The position numbers were made by a program, and so were the translations under genes. From Candidatus Aminicenantota bacterium (GTDB taxonomy: Bacteria > Acidobacteriota > Aminicenantia > Aminicenantales > Aminicenantaceae): a DNA stretch of 23,431 nucleotides. Below, piece by piece: positions 8,173 through 16,293 of this stretch (position 1 is its first letter; each line of letters starts with the position of its first letter). The DNA is taken from positions 1 through 23,431 of the forward strand of contig DAOVBT010000003.1 in the NCBI GenBank assembly GCA_030670375.1, given 5' to 3'. The notes under the pieces are model-generated. The model worked only from the letters and a program-made list of their open reading frames with translations. It searched no databases and was not told the origin of the DNA.

Positions 8173-8220
8173 CGTAATTGTATATACCCTTAAAATTTAT
8201 TAATTGTTAAGGAAAAACAA

Positions 8221-8249
8221 ATATTAGGGAATACTCCCTGAATTGTCAA
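8221..8249 (-). promoter_or_regulatory. Promoter of the pilus assembly operon
   Basis: On the minus strand a perfect TTGACA (8244-8249) and TAATAT (8221-8226) are 17 bases apart, with a start expected near 8214. The spacer and -10 border hold a small inverted repeat, AGGGA-ATAC-TCCCT (8226-8239), that could be an operator. The rest of the 8173-8415 gap is AT-rich; besides this and the divergent promoter I see nothing coding in it. Confidence 0.65.
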
Positions 8250-8378
8250 CTTGACCGGTCTGTTACACATGAGCATCTTACTCAGTAAACATTTTTTATC
8301 TTGTTGAAATTTATGTAAATAGCCTTTTGAGATGAATCCTGTGGTGATTTTTTCCATCTTTAGGGGTCAGAGACGATA

Positions 8379-8407
8379 TTGACAAAATCTGTGGAAAGCC
8401 TTATCTT
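8379..8407 (+). promoter_or_regulatory. Promoter for the small secreted protein and kinase genes
   Basis: TTGACA (8379-8384) and TATCTT (8402-8407) are 17 bases apart. The start site would fall at about 8414, only one or two bases before the ATG at 8416, so the mRNA would be leaderless or nearly so. The -35 box is perfect; the -10 box matches 4 of 6 positions. Confidence 0.5.
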
Positions 8408-8415
8408 AAATACGG

Positions 8416-8697
8416 ATGAAAAATAAACTTTTTTCTGCCCTTTTTCTGTTATTTCTGCTTTCCCTTACCTTGTCTCCTGACAGTGTGAGCACATACACTT
8501 TTTCTGGAATGTACGCAACTGAAAGCTCGGAAGAATCTCCCCAGAGCACCCAAAAGCCAAAATTTGATTACATGAGCAGCATTCTCTCCAGAACAAAACC
8601 ACTGGGACTCAAAGATAATGCCCCTCTAAGAAAGTTGTTGAGCCAGCCGAGTATCAAATGGGCGATGAGATCAGGAGGAAGGCACATCCTTAACTGA
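8416..8697 (+). CDS. Small secreted protein of unknown function
   Basis: I do not recognise this 93-residue protein. It has a clear signal peptide (MKNKLFSALFLLFLLSLTLS, cleavage perhaps near residues 20-28), then about 65 residues that are Ser/Pro-rich first and basic later (KPKFDYMSSILSRTKPLGL, ending GGRHILN), with no Cys in the mature part. It lies 85 bases upstream of the sensor kinase gene on the same strand, with a promoter just before it and no terminator between, so it is probably co-transcribed with the kinase and regulator. There is no Shine-Dalgarno before the ATG, consistent with the predicted leaderless start. It could be a ligand or modulator for the kinase's extracytoplasmic part, but that is inference from position only. 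A real gene is likely given the signal peptide and promoter. Confidence 0.65.
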   Translation: MKNKLFSALFLLFLLSLTLSPDSVSTYTFSGMYATESSEESPQSTQKPKFDYMSSILSRTKPLGLKDNAPLRKLLSQPSIKWAMRSGGRHILN

Positions 8698-8782
8698 GGA
8701 CTGTTTCATATATTTTTTATCATGCTGATTCAATTTTTTGGATTCTCCAGTACCTCGAAAAACAAGACTGCATGAATCTGCG

Positions 8783-11620
8783 ATGAATAAGAAATTTTTC
8801 TTGGTCGTTTTGATCGTCGTCGTTTTCTTAGCTTTGGGCGGCCTGAACATCGTTAAAAAAGTGGGCTGGAAAGAGCCCACGGACGGAGTAACGTGGGGGA
8901 AAAAACCGGAAGGCTTAACCGCAATAAAAGTCATCGTGGGAAGTCCTGCCGAACTGCATGGGATTCGAAAGGGAGATATTCTCGTCAAGATCAACGACAT
9001 CCCCGTGCAAACCAATATCGACGTGGCCAAGAACCTGTGGATAGCCTGGAAATCCGATCATAATCTCAGTTATCAGATCCTAAGAGAAGGAGAAGCCCCC
9101 CTCACCCCCACATTTTTTCCGAGTGAAAGAGGCATCGATCTCATCTACTTTTACCTCATTCTGATCGGCCTGACCACGCTGGTCATCGGCATCATCATCT
9201 TTTTCAATTCAAAAAAGCCGCTCTCCATTCCCTACATCACATTTTATCTGCTGACGTTATCATTTTATGGCATCTATGTGTTTTCGCCCACAGGGCAGTA
9301 TGATTTGTTAGACAGCCTCTTTTTCTGGCTGGACAAAATCTCTTTTTTGGTTTTCCCACCGCTGTTATTGCACTTTTTTCTGATTTTCCCGGTCAGAAAA
9401 AAAATCCTGAAAAAGAAACCATCTGTCAACTATCACCTGTACATGCCCAGCGGCATTCTTCTCCTGACCTATGTATTTTTCCACCTCCCTCTTATCCGGA
9501 CTTATCACGACGAATTTATGCTCCGAATTCACGATCTCCTCGAGAGGATGAATCTTTTTCTTTTTGCTCTGTTTTCCCTCAGCGTTCTCGTTATCATTTT
9601 CCGAGACAGACTTAAAGCGCCAAACCTCATCATAAAAAGACAGCTAAAATGGATCCTGTATGGATTGAGCTTCGGAATTATTCCTTTCACATTTTTCTAC
9701 ATCATTCCTTACCTTATCGGTTTAACGCCTCCCAGAGCTGCAGAGGTTTCCATTATTTTTCAAGCTCTGATTCCGCTAACATTTGCGTATTCCCTGTCCC
9801 GATACAAGCTGATGAATCTAGAGGTTATCCTCAAAAGAACCGTGACTCTCATTTTTTCTTATGTGCTGATCGCCATCATGTATTTTATCCTCACTTCCCG
9901 AACACAAGCTTTTTCCGAGAACAAGTTTAACGCGATTACCCTCGGAATCCTGGCCCTCATTTTGGGAGCGACTTTTTTTACGCCTCTGACAAAACTCATC
10001 CAGTCCATTTTAGACAGAGCTATCTACAAAAGGAGCTACAAATACAGAAAAACGTTGCTCTCGATAAGCCAAGAAATCAGCCGAGAGCGGAACCTACAAA
10101 AGCTTTCTCAATCCATCCTCGATCTGATCAGCAACGCTCTTTTGATCGAAGACATTGCCCTTCTCCTTCCAGAGGAAAAAAACCCGAATGCTTTCACTGT
10201 CCTTGAATCCAAAGGTCATTTGCCGCCGCCAAAAGCAAGCGTGACTTTCGAAAGTCGTCTTTTCCATGAGTTCAAGAACAGGGAATATCTCTCCTCTTTT
10301 TCCTTCGCAGAAAAAAAGGACCTTCAGAGACGATTCGATAAGCTCTCTGCACAAGGCTTTCATCATCTCCTTCCGTTAAAGGTCGAAAATAAACTTATCG
10401 GCTGTCTGGGAATGGGGAAAAAAAAGGACAATACTTTTCTGAGCAGCGAAGATTGGGAATTGCTGAGAACCATTTCTCCATCCGTGGCCCTCGCCCTGGA
10501 GAATGCCTATCTGTATGACCAGGTCAACCTGAGAGCTCATGAATTGGAGAGGCTGAAAGACTACAGTGAAAACATCATCGAGAGCCTCACAGTGGGAATG
10601 GCTGTTCTCGATCAAAACGGAAGAGTGATAGGGTGGAACCGAGTTCTCGAGAAGACGTTCGGAAAAAAGGAAGAGAATGTCAAGGGGAAGAAATTGATCG
10701 AGATTCTCGGAGAAAATAATTTTGCCGCCCTTTTTCCTCCCGATACCCAACAGGGATTCCGCCTGTTGAGCGAAATAACGATGGAAATGCCGGTTGGAGG
10801 AAAAAAGATTTTTGACATCACCAAAACACCCCTGTTGGATAATCAGATGGATCCCTATGGAACAGTGATCGTTTTCGAAGACATCACCGAAAAAATCACG
10901 ATGCAACAGCAGTTGCTCACATCCGAAAAACTTGCCTCTATCGGGCTGCTTTCTGCCGGCGTGGCCCATGAAATAAACACGCCTTTAACCGGTATTTCAA
11001 GCTATGTGCAGATTTTGCAGAAGAAACTTTCCTCATCTTCTCACTCCCAAGTTCTGGAGAAAATCGAAGCTCAGACCGACAGGGTGGCAAAAATCGTGAA
11101 AAATCTATTGAACTTTGCACGGAATCCGTCTGAATCAGCCTTCCAAAAAGTCGACCTCAGCGAAAATCTGCAGGAAATCATCTCCCTGATCGATTATAAA
11201 CTAAAAAATATGAACATCCATCTCGAGTTGGATATTCATCCGATAAAACCCATATGGGCGCAAGGAGAGAGAATCCAACAGGTCTTCATCAATATCATCC
11301 TCAATGCGATGGATGCCATGCCTGATGGAGGAAAGCTAAAAATCAAGCTCGATCAAACAGACAATCAAGCCGTCGTTGTTATCGAAGATACAGGAACGGG
11401 AATCAAAAGCCAGCATCTGCCCCATATTTTTGATCCTTTCTTCACCACAAAAGGCCTCGGAAAAGGGACTGGCCTCGGACTTTCCATCAGCTATGCCATC
11501 ATAAAGGAACATGAGGGCCGGGTTACCGTTGAGAGCGAAAGCGGGAATGGTTCCCGTTTCGTCATTTTTATCCCGATGGACTTAAACAAAAGAAAATCAA
11601 ACAAAACACGTCCATCATGA
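8783..11620 (+). CDS. Membrane sensor histidine kinase: PDZ, multi-TM, GAF-like, PAS, HisKA, HATPase (PilS/NtrB-like)
   Basis: The 945-residue protein begins with a signal anchor (5-21), then a PDZ domain (about 35-105; GSPAELHGIRKGDILVKIND is diagnostic). Seven or eight membrane segments follow (about 119-142, 148-168, 182-203, 222-236, 257-273, 288-312, 322-338, 352-371, with another hydrophobic stretch at 384-400). Then come a GAF-like domain (about 425-580) and a PAS domain (about 595-705). The kinase core has phospho-acceptor H729 in GVAHEINTPL, N841 in NAMDAMPDGG, DTGTGI (869-874), DPFFTTK and GKGTGLGL (893-900), all intact. The start could be TTG at 8738, but ATG 8783 puts the anchor at the N-terminus. 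The NtrC-type partner gene starts 10 bases downstream. The signal sensed is unknown. Confidence 0.9.
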   Translation: MNKKFFLVVLIVVVFLALGGLNIVKKVGWKEPTDGVTWGKKPEGLTAIKVIVGSPAELHGIRKGDILVKINDIPVQTNIDVAKNLWIAWKSDHNLSYQILREGEAPLTPTFFPSERGIDLIYFYLILIGLTTLVIGIIIFFNSKKPLSIPYITFYLLTLSFYGIYVFSPTGQYDLLDSLFFWLDKISFLVFPPLLLHFFLIFPVRKKILKKKPSVNYHLYMPSGILLLTYVFFHLPLIRTYHDEFMLRIHDLLERMNLFLFALFSLSVLVIIFRDRLKAPNLIIKRQLKWILYGLSFGIIPFTFFYIIPYLIGLTPPRAAEVSIIFQALIPLTFAYSLSRYKLMNLEVILKRTVTLIFSYVLIAIMYFILTSRTQAFSENKFNAITLGILALILGATFFTPLTKLIQSILDRAIYKRSYKYRKTLLSISQEISRERNLQKLSQSILDLISNALLIEDIALLLPEEKNPNAFTVLESKGHLPPPKASVTFESRLFHEFKNREYLSSFSFAEKKDLQRRFDKLSAQGFHHLLPLKVENKLIGCLGMGKKKDNTFLSSEDWELLRTISPSVALALENAYLYDQVNLRAHELERLKDYSENIIESLTVGMAVLDQNGRVIGWNRVLEKTFGKKEENVKGKKLIEILGENNFAALFPPDTQQGFRLLSEITMEMPVGGKKIFDITKTPLLDNQMDPYGTVIVFEDITEKITMQQQLLTSEKLASIGLLSAGVAHEINTPLTGISSYVQILQKKLSSSSHSQVLEKIEAQTDRVAKIVKNLLNFARNPSESAFQKVDLSENLQEIISLIDYKLKNMNIHLELDIHPIKPIWAQGERIQQVFINIILNAMDAMPDGGKLKIKLDQTDNQAVVVIEDTGTGIKSQHLPHIFDPFFTTKGLGKGTGLGLSISYAIIKEHEGRVTVESESGNGSRFVIFIPMDLNKRKSNKTRPS

Positions 11621-11630
11621 AAGAGAAAAC

Positions 11631-13022
11631 ATGACTCCACACGGATTGATACACATCATCGACGACGAACCGATCATTCATGAGGTTTTGGGGGATCTGT
11701 TAACCTCAGAGGGCTATGAGGTGGATAGCTCGCTGAACGGAGAGGAAGCACTAGAAAAATATTCCCCAGATACCTATGATCTCATCCTCCTCGATCTTTT
11801 GATGCCTGGGATGAACGGAATCGAAGTTTTGAAAAGGATAAAAAAGATCGATCCCCAAGCTGTTATCATCATCATCACAGCCTATGCCTCGGTGGAGTCT
11901 GCCATATCAGCCATGAAAACCGGAGCTTTTGATTACATCCAAAAGCCATTCAAGCATGATGAATTGCTTCTGACTATCAAACGGGCCAGGGAACACAAAA
12001 ATCTCCAGGACGAAAATATCCGGCTAAAAGACGAACTCAAGAGAAAATTCAGCTTCGAGAACATCATCGGCAAGAGCAACGTGATGAACAACGTCTTCGA
12101 AACCATCAAGGCTTCCGCACCAACTCGCAGCACAATATTGATACAGGGAGAAAGCGGAACGGGCAAAGAGCTTGTGGCTAGAGCCATACACCAGAACAGC
12201 GACCGCGCAAATGCTCCTTTCATCATCGTCAACAGCGGCTCTCTTCCTCCGGACCTGCTGGAGAGCAATCTGTTCGGTCACTTGAGAGGCGCTTTTACCG
12301 GCGCTGTCAGCGATAAAAAAGGTCTTTTCGAGGCGGCAGATAAAGGCTCGATTTTTTTTGATGAGATTTCTTCGCTCAACATGGAAACACAGGCCAAATT
12401 GCTCCGCGTTATGCAGGATCGTGAGTTTATGAGGCTTGGTGGAACGAAGACGATCAAGGTCAACGTGCGCGTCATTGCGGCTACCAATGCGGACCTGGAG
12501 GACCTGATAGAAGAAAAACAGTTCAGGCAGGACCTGTTCTTCCGTCTCAATGTCATAAAGATCGAACTGCCACATCTCCGAGAAAGGAAAGAGGACATCC
12601 CGCTTCTCGTGAAGCATTTCCTTGATACCTACAGCACGGAAAATAAAAAAGAAATTCTCGGTATCAGCGAAGAAGTTATGGAAATTTTCGCAAATTACGA
12701 ATGGCCAGGAAACATCCGGGAATTGGAAAATCTGATAGAGAGAGCGGTCGTCCTAACCAAAACAAAGCTAATCACAAGAAATAACCTGCCTCCGTTTCTG
12801 TATGATACCGAAGGAAAACAGGAAAAGACTCGCATGTCTTCAGATAGTACCGGAACCCTCAAAGAGCAAACACAACGATTCCAGAAAAATTGGATTTTGG
12901 AAGCCTTAAGAAAATCAAACGGTGTCCAGAAAAAAGCGGCTCAACTATTGGGAGTCAAGCCCACTACGCTCAACGAGATGATCAAAAGAATAGGCATAGA
13001 TATCAACGATCTTGATGGCTGA
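11631..13022 (+). CDS. NtrC-family sigma54-dependent response regulator (PilR-like)
   Basis: The 463-residue regulator has three domains. The receiver (1-120) carries D11/D12, phospho-acceptor D55 (LLDLLMPG), T83 and K105. The AAA+ sigma54-activation domain (about 142-385) has Walker A GESGTGKE (173-180), the sigma54-contacting GAFTGA loop (220-225), Walker B SIFFDE (240-245) and EWPGNIRELEN (357-367). A Fis-type helix-turn-helix lies at about 415-458 (KKAAQLLGVKPTTLNEMIKR). All key residues are present, so it should activate sigma54 promoters when phosphorylated by the upstream kinase. The target is not shown by sequence; proximity to the pilus operon suggests PilR-like control, but I found no -24/-12 element before that operon. 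It converges with the M1 peptidase gene 23 bases away. Confidence 0.94.
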   Translation: MTPHGLIHIIDDEPIIHEVLGDLLTSEGYEVDSSLNGEEALEKYSPDTYDLILLDLLMPGMNGIEVLKRIKKIDPQAVIIIITAYASVESAISAMKTGAFDYIQKPFKHDELLLTIKRAREHKNLQDENIRLKDELKRKFSFENIIGKSNVMNNVFETIKASAPTRSTILIQGESGTGKELVARAIHQNSDRANAPFIIVNSGSLPPDLLESNLFGHLRGAFTGAVSDKKGLFEAADKGSIFFDEISSLNMETQAKLLRVMQDREFMRLGGTKTIKVNVRVIAATNADLEDLIEEKQFRQDLFFRLNVIKIELPHLRERKEDIPLLVKHFLDTYSTENKKEILGISEEVMEIFANYEWPGNIRELENLIERAVVLTKTKLITRNNLPPFLYDTEGKQEKTRMSSDSTGTLKEQTQRFQKNWILEALRKSNGVQKKAAQLLGVKPTTLNEMIKRIGIDINDLDG

Positions 13023-13045
13023 GTCGTGGGAAAAACGCCCCTAAA

Positions 13046-15649
13046 TCAGTAAAATTTTCCCGGAACGGCGTTATCAGGATTTATTTGTATTCTTTTGGGT
13101 TTGTGGGTGAGATCGAACTGGACGGTGTGTTCCTTCTTATCAACAACAATCATCTTCCGGACATTCTTTCCATCCTGCATCCATTCCACCCACAAAGGAA
13201 AGATGAATGGATCGCCCTTTTGGGAAATGTGGAATTTCAGGCGGTATGTGTCCGCCACACGTTCGATATAATGGGAAACTTTAACTTCAGGGAGCGTATA
13301 GGTTCGAAACCAGGCATCGAAGAAAGGCCTTAAATCCTTCTGAGAAATTTCCGAAAGGGTGACCATAAAATCATTTGTCCTTGCCGCTTGGTATTTGAAT
13401 TTATTAAAAAATTCTTTGATCCCCCAGAAAAACACCTCTTCACCAAGCATATCTTTGAGCATATTCAAGACTAATGAACATTTGTTGTAAACGATCGATT
13501 GAAAGGCAAAAAAATCAAAATGGCTGATTCGGGAACCGAATATTATCGGCCCCCACTTTGCTTTTTTTTCTGTCCATCCAGACATTTTTTTCAAGATACT
13601 TGAAAAGGCCGATTCTCCATGTTTTTCTCTCAAATACAATATGGTAGAAAACTGGGCCAATCCTTCACTGATCCACTGATCATGATATCTGTCCCATGTA
13701 ACACCCTGGCCCCACCATTGATGGGCAATCTCATGAGCAAGATAATATTCGCTCCATCGGGTCAGATTAACAGGACTGTTTGCTCTTTTAATATGGATGT
13801 CTTGGATTCGCGGGAGCTGGTTTAACACGATAAAAGATGCCGGGCTATGGCCACCACTTTCTTGCCAGATTCTATGGATTATACTGAGACTCTCAAAAGG
13901 ATAAGGACCAAATTTATTCTCATAAAATTTCAAAATATTCTTGGCTTCTTCAAAAAAATCCAATCTCGGCAAAATGACATCTAAAGTCCTAAAATATTTA
14001 AGAGGGAAAGGATCTGTATCTTCATTCTTCTTCAGCAATCTCCCCACGATAAAAGACATATACTTAATGGGTTTCTGGGATTCAAATACACAGACTTTCC
14101 GCCCGACATTTTCAATTTCTTCCACCCTATCCAACTGCTGCAGTTTGAACTCCTCGACAAGAACTCCATTGGAGACAACCGAAAAATCGGGCGGTATGAT
14201 AATTTTGACCCTCGCCGTGAAGTAATCCCCCTCTGGCGGCACAGGATACCATTGCGCATTCAGGCTGTACAAATAGGTTTCTGACCTGGGAGGAATATAA
14301 ATGTACAAGTCATCGACCTGCCCAACAGAGAGGGCATCTTCAACAATGCGAGTTGGGAATATCTTTCCTCGGTAATAAATTTTCACTTTCCCCGATCGAT
14401 TCCGCGGAATGGGATCGATGAAATAGACATACAGGTTCGCGCGAAGTTTATCCTTGGTAAAAAATAACTCATTATTGTTATCATCCGTGATGCGAAGAAT
14501 CTCAAGATCGGGATTTAACTTGAGTTTTATCTTATCCAAGTTGCCGGTTTTTGATTCGATCTCGATCTCAGCCTTTCCGGAAATGTAATTGTCATCCGGT
14601 TCAAAATCTATATCCATCGAGTATCTCAAGACATCGCACTTCTCCCCAAAGGAGATAAAAAACCTCTTTTCCTCTTCTTCGACTTGAGGCGAATAGATGT
14701 TTAAAAACCTCTGTTTCTCCCATTGGAAAAGAGTGATTTCTTCTTCTGTGAACGGAGAGAAAATATAGGTAAATTTGCCGATTTTATCTCCCTCGAACTC
14801 GATAACGGTCTCTTCCCCTTGAGGGATAACAGAAAGCAGCTTCCCATTCAATGAGGTTTCGACGGTAAAGGACCGGGGATAGTGTTTGGCAAAAAGGGAA
14901 TAGGCTCTGTTTTTCTCGGATTGATCGATCGGAAGGCCGTTTCTGTGGCTTTTTTCAATCCGGATGTTGTTTTTAAACAAGGAATTCGAGCAACGCACAA
15001 ACACATAACTAAGACGATCCTGAAGATATCCTTTTTTATACACCAACTCCAGTTGATGCCTCTCTCTCTGCAGAGAAGGAGAAAAACGCAGCTCTCCTTC
15101 TCCGATGACCAAAAGAGCTGTTTCAACATCCGGAAGGTTGTCATAGAAGACAATCGGATTGTGAAAGGTGATTTGGATATCCGCATGCTTGATTTCCACG
15201 CGGCTCACCCTCTCCTCTCGGCCCGAGGGGATCCTGATCTTGTACAAATTACGGACATCCCTCGTGATCTCTTTTTTCTTTATCTGCCACTGATCCGATG
15301 AATTCTCAAGATCCAATCGCCACACCTCGATTAAAACTGCATTGGGACTTTCAAACAACACATTCAAGTATGTTCTGATGCCATTTTCGGTTGTGATCTG
15401 TCGTTGGGTTTTGAAGACTGTCACGCTCTCCAGATTGATCTGTTCAAACTTTTCCCGCAGGGCTATTTCCTCTTGTTCCCTTATTTCGAGAGCGAAAATA
15501 TTCAGATAGGCCTCGATATCCTTTTGTTCCAACGAACTCTCAATCCTTTCCAAGAGATCTTGGACACCCTGATCACCAAAAGAGGAGGAAATGACAACAG
15601 AACACACGCAGATAATGAGAAGGAGTTTGACAAGTTTTCTTTTGATCAC
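13046..15649 (-). CDS. Exported M1-family zinc metallopeptidase homologue
   Basis: The 867-residue protein has a signal peptide (MIKRKLVKLLLIICVCSVVI, about 1-25), a long N-terminal beta-rich region (about 26-330) without a family I can name, and then a gluzincin M1 module. Its zinc site is intact: H639-E-I-A-H643 and E662 (HEIAHQWWGQ, then WISEGLA), and the Tyr-containing SIVYNKCSLVLNML resembles the transition-state Tyr segment. The aminopeptidase signature GxMEN is not present; the equivalent region reads SGGHSPASFIVLN (598-610). The start is a GTG at 15647-15649, which sits at the predicted transcription start. It is a single-gene unit, convergent with the response regulator. Activity as a true aminopeptidase is uncertain. 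Confidence 0.9.
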   Translation of the reverse strand: MIKRKLVKLLLIICVCSVVISSSFGDQGVQDLLERIESSLEQKDIEAYLNIFALEIREQEEIALREKFEQINLESVTVFKTQRQITTENGIRTYLNVLFESPNAVLIEVWRLDLENSSDQWQIKKKEITRDVRNLYKIRIPSGREERVSRVEIKHADIQITFHNPIVFYDNLPDVETALLVIGEGELRFSPSLQRERHQLELVYKKGYLQDRLSYVFVRCSNSLFKNNIRIEKSHRNGLPIDQSEKNRAYSLFAKHYPRSFTVETSLNGKLLSVIPQGEETVIEFEGDKIGKFTYIFSPFTEEEITLFQWEKQRFLNIYSPQVEEEEKRFFISFGEKCDVLRYSMDIDFEPDDNYISGKAEIEIESKTGNLDKIKLKLNPDLEILRITDDNNNELFFTKDKLRANLYVYFIDPIPRNRSGKVKIYYRGKIFPTRIVEDALSVGQVDDLYIYIPPRSETYLYSLNAQWYPVPPEGDYFTARVKIIIPPDFSVVSNGVLVEEFKLQQLDRVEEIENVGRKVCVFESQKPIKYMSFIVGRLLKKNEDTDPFPLKYFRTLDVILPRLDFFEEAKNILKFYENKFGPYPFESLSIIHRIWQESGGHSPASFIVLNQLPRIQDIHIKRANSPVNLTRWSEYYLAHEIAHQWWGQGVTWDRYHDQWISEGLAQFSTILYLREKHGESAFSSILKKMSGWTEKKAKWGPIIFGSRISHFDFFAFQSIVYNKCSLVLNMLKDMLGEEVFFWGIKEFFNKFKYQAARTNDFMVTLSEISQKDLRPFFDAWFRTYTLPEVKVSHYIERVADTYRLKFHISQKGDPFIFPLWVEWMQDGKNVRKMIVVDKKEHTVQFDLTHKPKRIQINPDNAVPGKFY

Positions 15650-15655
15650 TTTTCT

Positions 15656-15664
15656 ATTATAGCA
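15656..15664 (-). promoter_or_regulatory. Extended -10 promoter of the M1 peptidase gene, predicted leaderless
   Basis: On the minus strand TGCTATAAT (TGn plus a perfect TATAAT at 15656-15661) is followed by exactly six bases and then the GTG start codon. The expected +1 is therefore the G of GTG. No good -35 box is present at the right distance, which an extended -10 tolerates. Confidence 0.6.
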
Positions 15665-15675
15665 AATCCATCTAT

Positions 15676-15690
15676 CCTGAATTATTCAGG
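15676..15690. promoter_or_regulatory. 15-bp palindrome, candidate operator of the M1 peptidase gene
   Basis: CCTGAAT-T-ATTCAGG is a perfect inverted repeat with 7-bp arms and one central base. It covers about -27 to -41 relative to the predicted start at 15649, i.e. the -35 zone, where a bound protein would block or replace -35 contacts. It is the only notable feature in the 15650-15839 gap. Confidence 0.45.
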
Positions 15691-15839
15691 CAATTTCTCT
15701 TGCACGGGAGGATTATCCAGCAATTTTTGTGCCACTTCAGAGATAGAGGAATGTTGCCATTTTTCTACGGTAAGGACCTCAGGGGAAGATCAGATGGCAC
15801 TTTAAAAGAAGGAAGAGAATGTAAATAATCTTTACTATT

Positions 15840-16262
15840 TTAGTCCCTGCCGACATCCTCCTCCCATGTCACGAAGCTATTATAGAATTCTCTGTCACCT
15901 TCTTCGAGACCGCGTGTTATCTCTGTTATATGGACCGAGGAAGCTCCAAAGGCTTCTACGGCATAATTTAGCCCTTTTTCGGGGTCAACGTTATCTCCGC
16001 ATGTGTAAAAATCCATGGCCCCATAGCCAAATTCAGGCCAGGTGAGTGAGGAAATGTGTGATTCGGAAATCACCACCACCCCACTCACTCCTTGTGGAGG
16101 AAACTTGCTGAATGAGACGGACCAAACCTGGGCTCCCGCGATTTCAGCAGCTTTAACCAAGATCTGTTGGACCTTTTCAACGCTCGATATGATCTTGGGG
16201 TCACAACCGGAAGCTTCCACGATTAAGTGATGACCGATGGCCTTATGTATTTTTTCCGTCAT
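15840..16262 (-). CDS. speD: SpeD-family pyruvoyl decarboxylase (AdoMet decarboxylase homologue) with altered processing site
   Basis: Class 1b AdoMet decarboxylases self-cleave at a Ser to form a pyruvoyl cofactor and make decarboxylated AdoMet for spermidine synthesis. The 140 residues match the family throughout: GHHLIVEASGCDP (10-22), Ser60, the cleavage site ISE-S68-H and Cys88 in DFYTCGDNVDP. Where Thermotoga-type enzymes have His68 (SESHLTIHTWPE) this protein has Leu73 (SESHISSLTWPE; codon CTC on the minus strand, bases 16044-16046). A strong ribosome site (TAGGAGGG) precedes the ATG. No speE is in view. AdoMet decarboxylase homologues that act on arginine or ornithine are known, so the substrate is open. 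Confidence 0.88.
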   Translation of the reverse strand: MTEKIHKAIGHHLIVEASGCDPKIISSVEKVQQILVKAAEIAGAQVWSVSFSKFPPQGVSGVVVISESHISSLTWPEFGYGAMDFYTCGDNVDPEKGLNYAVEAFGASSVHITEITRGLEEGDREFYNSFVTWEEDVGRD

Positions 16263-16293
16263 TATTCCCTCCTAAACAGGAAAGACAGGATTC

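Noticed and set aside
8738..8782. TTG start 15 codons upstream for the histidine kinase
   Set aside because: It has no ribosome site and would put a charged tail before the signal anchor; ATG 8783 is simpler, though not proved.
13028..13072. GGGAAAA/TTTTCCC and AACGCC/GGCGTT inverted repeats between the converging response regulator and M1 genes
   Set aside because: The two repeats cross each other, the first has a loop of about 20 bases, and no T run follows on either strand, so a terminator call is not supported.
15404..15805. Plus-strand open frame of 133 codons over the M1 gene start and upstream gap
   Set aside because: It is antisense to a real gene for most of its length, with no ribosome site or family resemblance.
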